Shown here one piece after another: positions 17,567 to 24,817 of a stretch of DNA of 64,000 bases (position 1 is the first letter of the stretch; each line of letters begins with the position of its first letter). The DNA is from Dyadobacter sp. 50-39 (GTDB taxonomy: Bacteria > Bacteroidota > Bacteroidia > Cytophagales > Spirosomataceae), in assembly GCA_001898145.1 (NCBI GenBank), contig MKSR01000040.1, forward strand, positions 62,001 through 126,000. Reading direction: 5' to 3'. A program made the translations under genes and the position numbers. The notes under the pieces are model-generated. The model was not told where the DNA came from. It saw only the letters and a program-made list of their open reading frames with translations, and did not search any database.

Positions 17567-19804
17567 ATGGAAAGTTTATCTCAGTCAGTCAACACAGGGA
17601 GGCTCATCATAGTCGCATACCGGTTACCGTTCAAGGTGGTCCGTGACGGTGATGTGTCCCGACTATTTCAAAATTCCGGCGGCCTCGTTTCGGCGGTGCT
17701 TTCGCTGGTGAAAGATCAGGAAAATGACGCGTTTGATGCCCACCAGAAAATCCAGTGGATTGGTTTTTCAGAGAATTCCCCCGAGGAGCTCGAAGGCCAG
17801 TCAATGGAGAACGAAAACTTCCAGGCGCATCCGGTTTTTATCCCCGAAGAACTCAATGAAAATTACTATGAGGGCTTCTGTAACAATCTGATATGGCCGC
17901 TCTGCCATTACTTTCCCTCGCTGGCGCAGTTTCACGATGTGTACTTCGATGCGTACCGGGAAGCCCACGAATTGTTCTTTGAAAAGGTGAAGGAAGTGAT
18001 CCGCCCGGGTGACGTAGTATGGGTGCAGGACTACCAGTTGATGCTACTCCCACAGATGATCCGGAATGCGTTTCCTGAAAACAAAATCGGCTTCTTTTTT
18101 CACATTCCTTTTCCCTCTTTCGAAATATTCAGGCTGCTTCCCGTGAAGTGGCGGAAGGCGATCGTGGATGGCATTCTGGGCGCCGATGTGGTGGGTTTTC
18201 ATACCAACGATTATGTGGAGTATTTCCTGAAAGCGGCGCGTCTGGTCTCCGAACTGGGGAATAAATTGCATTATATCAACCTCGGCAACCGCATCGTCAA
18301 AGTAGATTCATTCCCGATTAGTATCGATTTCGACAAATTTAACGAGGCGTATGATGACCCGGATGTAACAGCGGCACGCTCCGATGCCCGGCAGTCGCTT
18401 AAAGAGAAGATCATTTTCTCCGTAGACCGGCTCGATTATTCCAAAGGTATCATCCACCGCCTGCACGGCTACCAGCGTTTTCTTGAACAAAACCCGGGCT
18501 GGCACGAGAAAGTGTCGTTTGTGATGGTTGTAGTTCCTTCGAGGGATACGATCGAGCAGTACCAGCAAATGAAGTCGGACATCGACCAGACGGTTGGAAA
18601 AATCAACGCCGATTTCGGGACCATTTCCTGGCAACCTATTATTTACCAGTACCGTTCCATGCCTTACCATGAGATGGTGGGCATGTACACGGCCAGCGAC
18701 GTGGCGCTCATTACGCCCGTGCGCGACGGGATGAACCTGGTTTGCAAAGAATATGTAGCAAGCCGGCAGGACGGCCAGGGCGTGTTGATCCTCAGTGAAA
18801 TGGCAGGGGCGGCAGCAGAGCTGGGCGAGGCCCTGATCATTAACCCGCTCGACAGGCAGGACATTGCGGATGCGATCAAAACCGCATTCGAAATGCCGGA
18901 AGACGAGCAACATAAACGAATGGAGGCCATGCGTGAAAGGATTCGTGACTACGATGTGTTCGCATGGACCAGTGACTTTTTTACCCAAATGACAATGCTA
19001 GAATTAGAACACGACCGGCTGCGTCAGGTTTTCCTGAACAACCAGGGAATCGACGCGATCCGGCACGCTTACCAGTTATCCAATAACAGAATTCTTTTCT
19101 TTGACTACGATGGCACACTTGCGCCGATCGTGCCGGATCCCGCGAAGGCGATCATGGGCGAGGACGTGAAGAAATTGCTGAACGATATTGCCAAGCGCGA
19201 TACCGTAGTAATTGTCAGCGGTCGCGACCGATATTTTCTGGACAAGTTGTTTAGCGACCTTCCGGTGCATATCATCGCCGAGCACGGCGCGTTGATCAGA
19301 TTAAAGGGATCGGACGAATGGCAGCTCAATGAAGGATACGAAGAAAACTGGAAGGAAGGCATCCGTCCGATGATGCAGATTTATGCCAAACGCTGCCCGG
19401 GTGCATTTGTGGAGGAGAAAGAAACGGCATTGGCATGGCACTACCGCACAGCGGACGATAAGGAGTACGCTTCGCGCCGTGCGCAGGAGCTGCTGTGGCA
19501 ACTGAAAAACTACATCCAGCCCGAGCTGAATTTGCAGGTGATCGACGGTAATAAGGTAGTGGAAGTCAAGAAAACCGCATTCAACAAGGGTACTGCTACG
19601 CGCCTGTTCGTAGAGGGAGGTGATTTCGATTTTATACTGGCCATCGGCGATGATACCACCGATGAGGATATGTTCGAAGCGTTGCCGGATACTTCCTTTA
19701 CGATTAAAATCGGCGATGACCTTTCCGCCGCGCGTAACCATATCCGCAGCCAGGATGAAGTTTTCCATTTCCTGCATTTTATGGTTTCGCCCGTAGGCGA
19801 GTAG
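17567..19804 (+). CDS. otsAB: Fused trehalose-6-phosphate synthase/phosphatase
   Basis: The protein makes trehalose from UDP-glucose and glucose 6-phosphate in two steps. The start at 17567 gives 745 residues. The GT20 synthase domain (about 8-480) shows IIVAYRLPF, VWVQDYQLMLLPQMIR, GFFFHIPFPS, RLDYSKGI and VTPVRDGMNLVCKEYVA-like ITPVRDGMNLVCKEYV. The HAD phosphatase domain (about 500-745) has motif I FFDYDGTLAP with D513 and D515, SGRDRYFLD, and motif IV GDDTTDEDMF. Such fusions are known in bacteria and eukaryotes and couple both steps. The pathway protects against osmotic and drying stress. The Crp/Fnr gene begins 27 nt downstream. Confidence 0.95.
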   Translation: MESLSQSVNTGRLIIVAYRLPFKVVRDGDVSRLFQNSGGLVSAVLSLVKDQENDAFDAHQKIQWIGFSENSPEELEGQSMENENFQAHPVFIPEELNENYYEGFCNNLIWPLCHYFPSLAQFHDVYFDAYREAHELFFEKVKEVIRPGDVVWVQDYQLMLLPQMIRNAFPENKIGFFFHIPFPSFEIFRLLPVKWRKAIVDGILGADVVGFHTNDYVEYFLKAARLVSELGNKLHYINLGNRIVKVDSFPISIDFDKFNEAYDDPDVTAARSDARQSLKEKIIFSVDRLDYSKGIIHRLHGYQRFLEQNPGWHEKVSFVMVVVPSRDTIEQYQQMKSDIDQTVGKINADFGTISWQPIIYQYRSMPYHEMVGMYTASDVALITPVRDGMNLVCKEYVASRQDGQGVLILSEMAGAAAELGEALIINPLDRQDIADAIKTAFEMPEDEQHKRMEAMRERIRDYDVFAWTSDFFTQMTMLELEHDRLRQVFLNNQGIDAIRHAYQLSNNRILFFDYDGTLAPIVPDPAKAIMGEDVKKLLNDIAKRDTVVIVSGRDRYFLDKLFSDLPVHIIAEHGALIRLKGSDEWQLNEGYEENWKEGIRPMMQIYAKRCPGAFVEEKETALAWHYRTADDKEYASRRAQELLWQLKNYIQPELNLQVIDGNKVVEVKKTAFNKGTATRLFVEGGDFDFILAIGDDTTDEDMFEALPDTSFTIKIGDDLSAARNHIRSQDEVFHFLHFMVSPVGE

Positions 19805-19817
19805 GAGGGGCTTTCGT

Positions 19818-19850
19818 ATTTTAGCGGTTCTATGGAGGAACCGCTAAAAT
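19818..19850 (+). promoter_or_regulatory. Perfect 13-bp hairpin with the crp/fnr start codon in its loop
   Basis: Arms ATTTTAGCGGTTC (19818-19830) and GAACCGCTAAAAT (19838-19850) pair perfectly around a 7-nt loop that contains the ATG at 19832. In mRNA this would hide the codons just after the start and present the start codon itself in the loop. It lies 13 nt after the otsAB stop and could also act as a transcript end, although no T-tract follows. Confidence 0.65.
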
Positions 19851-20416
19851 TGCTTCATTCGGTCGTTCAGGCCATTCATCCGCTCGATGGTGCCGATTGG
19901 GAGGCGCTGTCGCGTATCTGGAAACCATTCTCCGCCCGGAGAAAGGAAATCGTCACTTCGGCAGGCGAGACCGAGCGGTACCTTTATTTCGTGACCGACG
20001 GTGTGCAGCGCATTTACTATCTCGACGACCAGAACCGCGAGGCGACGATCGCATTCACGTACCGGCCCTCATTCGGCGGCATTATCGACTCGGTGCTTAT
20101 GGAGGTGCCTTCGCGGTATTACTATGAGACACTCACGCCTTCCAGTTTCATCCGTACCACGTACACAGAGTTTAAAGAGGTCGCTTACGAGCGTCCTGCG
20201 GTTGAGCGCATGTTACGTGCGGGTATGACGCAAACGCTTTCAGGCATTCTGGAAAGGCTGGTGGAGGTACAATGCTTTTCTTCAGAAGATAAATTCAGGA
20301 ACCTGCTCAAACGCAGCCCGCACATCCTCCAACTGGTGCCGCACAAATACCTGGCCAACTACCTGGGCATTGATCCGACGAATTTCAGTAAGCTTGTAAA
20401 TAAGGTACGCATTTAA
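19832..20416 (+). CDS. Crp/Fnr-family transcriptional regulator
   Basis: The protein has 194 residues. An N-terminal cyclic-nucleotide-binding-like beta roll is visible (FSARRKEIVTSAGETERYLYFVTDGVQRIYY, FGGIIDSVLM, SSFIRTTYTEF). A compact C-terminal helix-turn-helix ends in HKYLANYLGIDPTNFSKLVNKV. The group is common in Bacteroidota, where the effector is usually unknown; the residues needed for cAMP binding are not obvious. Its targets are unknown, although it adjoins otsAB and precedes a DinB gene by 72 nt. Confidence 0.88.
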   Translation: MEEPLKLLHSVVQAIHPLDGADWEALSRIWKPFSARRKEIVTSAGETERYLYFVTDGVQRIYYLDDQNREATIAFTYRPSFGGIIDSVLMEVPSRYYYETLTPSSFIRTTYTEFKEVAYERPAVERMLRAGMTQTLSGILERLVEVQCFSSEDKFRNLLKRSPHILQLVPHKYLANYLGIDPTNFSKLVNKVRI

Positions 20417-20488
20417 AAATGTTGGTTTTTACCAAAAGTTTGAAAAGTCCTGATTTGCACCTTTGTCCTGTCAAAGAACAGAACGCCC

Positions 20489-21052
20489 ATGGAAACCGTA
20501 AATAAGAAGGAATTACTACAAAAGCTCGACGATGTGGTGGAGCAGCACATTGCAGACGCCGTAGCGCTGTTTCAGAACACTGATCGTGAAATGCTGAACA
20601 AGCCGTCGGATACCGGCGGATGGAGTATCGCCCAATGCCTTGAACATTTGAACAGTTACGGCCATTACTATCTGCCGCGGATGCGCGAACAGCTGCGCGG
20701 TGCACCCATCGACGAAAAGGAGGGGTTTACCAGTACCTGGATGGGCGCTTATTTTACCCGGATGATGGATCCCCGGACAGGCAAACGGAAATTCAAGGCA
20801 TTCAAAGGCCACATTCCGCCTGCAAACCTCGATGCTGCTGCGGTGGTGGGCGAATTTATCCGGCAGCAGGAGGAACTGCTCTACCTGCTTCGCGACGGCG
20901 CCCGCAAGGACCTCGATGCGCTCCGCATTCCCATATCGGTGTTCCCCGTAATCCGGATGAAAATCGGGGACGTATTCCAGTTTCTGATTGCCCACAATGA
21001 GCGGCACATGCAGCAGGCAAAGCGAAACCTTGTTCCACAAAGTATTTATTAG
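20489..21052 (+). CDS. DinB/YfiT-family metal-binding four-helix protein
   Basis: The 187-residue DinB-fold protein has the expected His triad, one in CLEHLNSYGHYY of helix 2 and two in AHNERHMQQAKRNL near the end. GGWSIAQCLEHL is the family hallmark. Members use a divalent metal; several act as thiol-dependent transferases or hydrolases, but most are uncharacterised. It may be co-transcribed with the Crp/Fnr gene and is followed by a terminator hairpin. Confidence 0.88.
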   Translation: METVNKKELLQKLDDVVEQHIADAVALFQNTDREMLNKPSDTGGWSIAQCLEHLNSYGHYYLPRMREQLRGAPIDEKEGFTSTWMGAYFTRMMDPRTGKRKFKAFKGHIPPANLDAAAVVGEFIRQQEELLYLLRDGARKDLDALRIPISVFPVIRMKIGDVFQFLIAHNERHMQQAKRNLVPQSIY

Positions 21053-21068
21053 CCAGAAAAATAGATGA

Positions 21069-21107
21069 CAAAAAGGGCCGGCGCGGGTATCGTGTTCCGG
21101 CTTTTTG
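21069..21107 (+). terminator. Intrinsic terminator after the dinB-like gene
   Basis: Arms CAAAAAGggCCGG and CCGGCTTTTTG pair with a 2-nt bulge and end in a T-run 17 bp after the stop codon. Confidence 0.75.
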
Positions 21108-21181
21108 TATTAAAAAAAAGCAGCCACCGAATGCGGTGACTGCCTGGTAAGGGAGATGGATAGCCGTTGAATGTCTTTAAG

Positions 21182-21445
21182 TTAGGCCGGGGTGAGGCTG
21201 TTGGTATCCAGGCGGCCTTCGTTCATATTTTCGAGTTTGATAAAGTGGCAGACATAACCGGCCGATCGGAGCGCGAGCTGGATGCGGTTAAAGTCGGATA
21301 GTTCGGAGGTTAGAGTCAGCATGAAATCCTGAAAATCGTAGGCCCAGTGTTTAACATTCAAATGTTTCAGGCAATCGTGCAGCTTTTGCAGCGACTTGGT
21401 TGCCTGGATCCTGGTACGAAAAAAAATCTTATATGTATTAGCCAT
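21182..21445 (-). CDS. Small HMA-fold-like orphan protein
   Basis: The protein has 87 residues: TYKIFFRTRIQATKSLQKLHDCLKHL, then a strand DFMLTLTSEL, helix DFNRIQLALRSAGY and a final strand. This strand-helix-strand-strand-helix-strand order resembles a ferredoxin-like heavy-metal-associated domain, but the CxxC metal motif is missing. No function can be assigned. The gene stands alone between two terminator-type hairpins. Confidence 0.55.
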   Translation of the reverse strand: MANTYKIFFRTRIQATKSLQKLHDCLKHLNVKHWAYDFQDFMLTLTSELSDFNRIQLALRSAGYVCHFIKLENMNEGRLDTNSLTPA

Positions 21446-21570
21446 TGTTGTTACGTGGAATGAGTGGGCAGGATGTTACCGTTCTTTTCAGATTGTTGAT
21501 TTGATAGACCAAAGCTAACACTTATTTAAAATTATTCCAAATAAGATGGTTTGAAATTACGGTCGAAACA

Positions 21571-21609
21571 AAAAAGCTTCGCAACCATGATGCAAGTTGC
21601 GAAGCTTTT
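21571..21609. terminator. Bidirectional intrinsic terminator
   Basis: The arms AAAAGCTTCGCAAC and GTTGCGAAGCTTTT are perfect over 14 bp and rich in A and T at the base. It ends the leftward operon that finishes with the dipeptidase gene at 21686. Confidence 0.85.
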
Positions 21610-21685
21610 CTGATAACTCCTTTTAGTCCTATATTAAGAATTTATTAGATTTTATAAATTCTTCTTATTGGGCAGGCTAATGTCG

Positions 21686-22756
21686 TCAGGCCCAGTTCCT
21701 TTCCAGGAACCCAACCCAGTTTCGCCACATAATGCGCTCGATGTCGCTGGCCGAATAGCCTCGCGTCGACAGCAGCGACGGGATCGTTTGCAGATCGGCA
21801 ATGGAGTCCAGGTCGCCGGGCGATTGCTCTTTGCCGTAGGCGCCATCCAGATCGGAGCCGATACCTACGTGGTTGGCATTACCCGCTATCTGGCAGATAT
21901 GGTCGATATGCTGCACCACATGCTCTATTTTCAGGCCGGTGCTTTCCGGAGTCGATTTGCCGCGTATCCAGCCCGGGATCATCATCCATGCATCAAATGC
22001 CATTCCGATCACTGCATCGCGTTCGAGCAGCACCTTGATCATTTCGTCGGAGAACTGGCGGTTGTGCGGCGTAATCGCCCGAACAAGGTTGTGGCTGGCC
22101 CAAACCGGGCCTTTGTACATTTCCATTGCCTCCCAGAAGGCGGTATCGCACAAATGCGTAGCGTCCAGAATCATATCGAGCTGATCCATTTCACGCAGCA
22201 GGTCTTTGCCCCTTTCGGTCAACGGAGCGTCGGAGTCGGTCCCGTACGCGTACACACCCGGCCCGTAATGAGCGGGGCCGATCGCCCGCAGGCCGTAGCC
22301 ATAGGCGGTTTCCAGGTTTTTCAGGCTCACGAAAGAGTCGGCACCTTCGAGACTGAGGATGTAGCCAATGGGCAGCCCTTCGGTAGACTCGGCATTCTGC
22401 CAAAGTTCTAGGTGACTGCGTAAGCCCGCCAGGCCTGTGATCTGTACCATCTCACCGGCATCTTCCATGGCTTTGTACCAGGCTACCTGCGCCTGCGTGA
22501 TGGCCCATGCCTGCGCCTGCGAATGCCAGCCCGGGATTTTACTGTCGGGTTTGATGTACCGCCCGATCTGCGTGGCCACGCAAAGGCCGATGTTACCCTT
22601 CCGCATTTCAGGAAAGCTCACTACGCCTTTGCCGCGGTCGGGCTTGTCGGTAAGGTTCTTTTCCCGGTCGCGGATCGAATAGAGGTCTTGGGTCAGGTCC
22701 CTGTTCCATTCCACGGCATTCATGGAAAGGTCAAGGTGTGCGTCGAAGAGGAACAT
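21686..22756 (-). CDS. M19-family (renal-type) dipeptidase
   Basis: Family members are zinc dipeptidases that accept dipeptides with a C-terminal D-residue. The 356-residue protein shows the binuclear metal site: HLD at residues 7-9, the bridging Glu in SLEGADSF, His in LDATHLCD, His in ASHNLVRA, and a final Asp in GIGSDLDGAYG. No signal peptide is present, so it should be cytosolic. It is the last gene of a leftward operon with a GntP permease, RidA and a D-amino-acid PLP enzyme. That context points to the release or breakdown of D-amino acids. Confidence 0.88.
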   Translation of the reverse strand: MFLFDAHLDLSMNAVEWNRDLTQDLYSIRDREKNLTDKPDRGKGVVSFPEMRKGNIGLCVATQIGRYIKPDSKIPGWHSQAQAWAITQAQVAWYKAMEDAGEMVQITGLAGLRSHLELWQNAESTEGLPIGYILSLEGADSFVSLKNLETAYGYGLRAIGPAHYGPGVYAYGTDSDAPLTERGKDLLREMDQLDMILDATHLCDTAFWEAMEMYKGPVWASHNLVRAITPHNRQFSDEMIKVLLERDAVIGMAFDAWMMIPGWIRGKSTPESTGLKIEHVVQHIDHICQIAGNANHVGIGSDLDGAYGKEQSPGDLDSIADLQTIPSLLSTRGYSASDIERIMWRNWVGFLERNWA

Positions 22757-22759
22757 AGA

Positions 22760-22857
22760 TGCAATGATTGAATGACTGAATGACTGAATGATTGAATAAT
22801 TGAACGGGCGAGTGAGCCGAAATCTATTCGATCATTCGATCATTCAATCATTCAAAA
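22760..22857. repeat. TGAATGAN tandem repeats facing their complement
   Basis: About five 8-nt units of the TGAATGAC/TGAATGAT type are followed by GAACGGGCGAGTGAGCC and then by ATTCGATCATTCAATC-type complementary units. The whole gap between the dipeptidase and PLP-enzyme genes can form one long hairpin. Confidence 0.75.
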
Positions 22858-23970
22858 TTAAACTGTTATGCGTCTGCTACGAGCCGTAATTTTCCATTCT
22901 CCAACCACATTACTATCCACGATCACGGTCGCGAAATCGTGCAGCGCCACGGTGGGGCAGATGTGGTAGGGGAGCGCGTAGAAGACGTCCCCGACACGGA
23001 TCGTTTCCCAGGCATCAGCGCCTACCTGCAACACGCCGTGCTCTTCGCTCTGTCCGAGCAATGTGTAGTCGGGCAAATTAAGCAGGCGGAGGCGGTTCTC
23101 GATAGGGTTTTCGGCGGCGATAGCCTTGTGTCCGAGGTCGATGGTCACAATGCCGGGAGCCGGTTTTGAAATGACACGGGTCAGAATCAATGCGGCATGC
23201 TCGAAGGGCTGGCCGTCGAACCGGTCGCCGTAGCCCCAATCCCAGAGTACATTCGTGCCCGGGCTAAGGTATACGTCGGGCCTGAGGGTATGTACGGTGA
23301 ACGAGGGAGAACCACCGACGATGATCATCGGCTCGTAACCGCATTCGGTTTCGATGCGGTCGAGCAGGGGAAGTACTTTTTCGTATGCTTCGTCGGCAGC
23401 GGCCTTGCGCTCGGAGAATTCCGGATTGCGTATGTGGCCGTCATAAATGTGCACGCCGCCGAATGCGAGGCCTTCCAGGCTGCTCACGTAGCGGTAAAGC
23501 GAAAGCAGGCTTTCATCCGTAGCATGCCCGGTGCGGTTCATGCCGTTGTTGACATCGAGGAAGACGGTGGATTTAAATCCTTTTGAAAGCGAAGCATCGT
23601 TCAGGAGCGCCGCAATCTCTTCGTTATCAACCAGTGAAGCAAAGGTGGTGTCCGGAAATTTCTCCCGCAAAGCAAAAAAGCGGTCGATGTTCGGCCCCAC
23701 CAGCTGGTAAGCGATCAGTACCCAGGGAGCGCCTGCGCCGGCCACCATTTCTGCTTCGGCGATGGTCGCGCATTTGAATTTGGAGATACCGGCCGAAAGT
23801 TGGATTTCGACAACTTCCGGACATTTGTGCGTCTTGACATGCGGCACCAGCCGTTCGGGCGAGCCCGCAATGCTTACCATGCTGCGAATGTTGCTTTCGA
23901 TGCGGTCTTTGTAGAATAGGAGCGATGGGGATATGACTTCCCCGGGATTGCTGAGCTGGTACCAGGACAT
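22858..23970 (-). CDS. Fold-III PLP enzyme: D-serine dehydratase / D-threonine aldolase family
   Basis: The protein has 370 residues. An alanine-racemase-type N-terminal barrel carries the PLP Lys in PHVKTHK (K46), with FLDVNNGMNRTG and HIYDGH along the barrel and GGSPS holding the phosphate. The C-terminal beta domain ends in PYHICPTVALHD. The H-x-C pair (about H336 and C338) is the Zn site known from eukaryotic-type D-serine dehydratase; characterised D-threonine aldolase has H-x-D there. D-serine dehydratase would yield aminoacrylate, which the adjacent RidA hydrolyses to pyruvate. D-threonine aldolase activity remains possible. Confidence 0.82.
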   Translation of the reverse strand: MSWYQLSNPGEVISPSLLFYKDRIESNIRSMVSIAGSPERLVPHVKTHKCPEVVEIQLSAGISKFKCATIAEAEMVAGAGAPWVLIAYQLVGPNIDRFFALREKFPDTTFASLVDNEEIAALLNDASLSKGFKSTVFLDVNNGMNRTGHATDESLLSLYRYVSSLEGLAFGGVHIYDGHIRNPEFSERKAAADEAYEKVLPLLDRIETECGYEPMIIVGGSPSFTVHTLRPDVYLSPGTNVLWDWGYGDRFDGQPFEHAALILTRVISKPAPGIVTIDLGHKAIAAENPIENRLRLLNLPDYTLLGQSEEHGVLQVGADAWETIRVGDVFYALPYHICPTVALHDFATVIVDSNVVGEWKITARSRRITV

Positions 23971-23974
23971 TTTA

Positions 23975-24057
23975 TTGAATTTTGAATGACTGAATGATCG
24001 AATGAGTGAATGAGTGAATTTTTCTCTTACTTAATCACTCATTCGCACATTCAATCA
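23975..24057. repeat. Second TGAATGAN-type hairpin repeat
   Basis: Units such as TGAATGAC, TGAATGATCG and AATGAGTG run into complementary AATCACTCATTCGCACATTC. The gap between the PLP-enzyme gene and ridA is made of this hairpin-forming low-complexity DNA. Confidence 0.7.
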
Positions 24058-24534
24058 TTATTTCTCTTCCAACTCAAACATCGCCTCGATCTCCACCGGG
24101 ATGTTATCGGGCAATGTACCCATTCCCACCGCGCTTCTCACGCCGATGCCGTTTTCTTCACCCCAAACTTTGGCAAACAGCTCGCTGCACCCGTTGATGA
24201 TGAATGGATGTTTTTCAAAATCGCTGGTGCAGTTGACCATACCGAGCACTTTGATGACTCTTTTAACCCGGTTAAGACTGCCCAGATTGGCTTTCAACGT
24301 AGACAAGATCGCCAGACCTACCTGACGCGCGGCGAGTTTGCCCTGGTCAGCGTCGAGGTCTTTGCCGATGCGTCCGATAATAAGTTTGCCGTCGTCCTGC
24401 ACGGTACCGTGGCCGGAAACGTAAACCCAACGCTTGTCGACGATCAGCAAAGGTTTGTAAACGCCGACAGGTTTCGGGGCAGGAGGTAGGTTAAGGCCGA
24501 GTGCTGCAAAATTTGATTCTGGTGTATTGTCCAT
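24058..24534 (-). CDS. RidA-family enamine/imine deaminase
   Basis: RidA proteins hydrolyse reactive 2-aminoacrylate and related imines made by PLP dehydratases. The start at 24534 gives 158 residues; a farther start would add an unlikely 27-residue extension. The core shows YVSGHGTV, ARQVGLAILSTLKANLG and the hallmark RSAVGMGTLPDNIPVEIEAMFEL. That hallmark contains the conserved active-site Arg and the terminal VEIE strand. It is longer than typical 125-130 residue RidA, matching the YjgH/RidA-like group with an N-terminal extension. Position between a GntP permease and a D-amino-acid PLP enzyme supports a clean-up role. Confidence 0.88.
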   Translation of the reverse strand: MDNTPESNFAALGLNLPPAPKPVGVYKPLLIVDKRWVYVSGHGTVQDDGKLIIGRIGKDLDADQGKLAARQVGLAILSTLKANLGSLNRVKRVIKVLGMVNCTSDFEKHPFIINGCSELFAKVWGEENGIGVRSAVGMGTLPDNIPVEIEAMFELEEK

Positions 24535-24601
24535 AGTAGTAAAGTGAATTGAACTGGATATTTCCTTGTAGATCAGATTCTTGAAGATGATCTTAATCTT
24601 T

Positions 24602-24672
24602 GATTCTAATCTCAATCTATAATTCTAATCTTAATCTATAAATTCTAATCTCAATCTATAAATTCTAATCTA
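24602..24672. repeat. Tandem 20-bp AATTCTAATCTYAATCTATA repeats
   Basis: About three and a half copies lie in the ridA upstream region, varying mainly at one Y position. They would fall in the mRNA leader or in the gntP-ridA gap. Confidence 0.75.
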
Positions 24673-24675
24673 GAA

Positions 24676-24784
24676 CCGTTCGTTAAAACGAACGGCAAAG
24701 CGATAATGCAAAGATTGACTAACTCGGTTGGGATACTCTTTTTTTTGTGAAAAAGTATCTATTACCGTCCGTTTTAACGGACGG
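24676..24784. repeat. Pair of 20-bp palindromes with an A/T hairpin between
   Basis: CCGTTCGTT-AA-AACGAACGG (24676-24695) and CCGTCCGTT-TT-AACGGACGG (24765-24784) are perfect palindromes. A third hairpin, GATACT..AGTATC around T8/A5 (24732-24759), lies between. The architecture matches the pair at 9064-9150. Confidence 0.75.
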
Positions 24785-24817
24785 AGGGAATAAGCCGGGA
24801 AGCCGGAAGAGGGACGG

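Noticed and set aside
22757-24672. CRISPR array
   Set aside because: The repeats are contiguous 8-bp or 20-bp units without unique spacers, and no cas genes are present.
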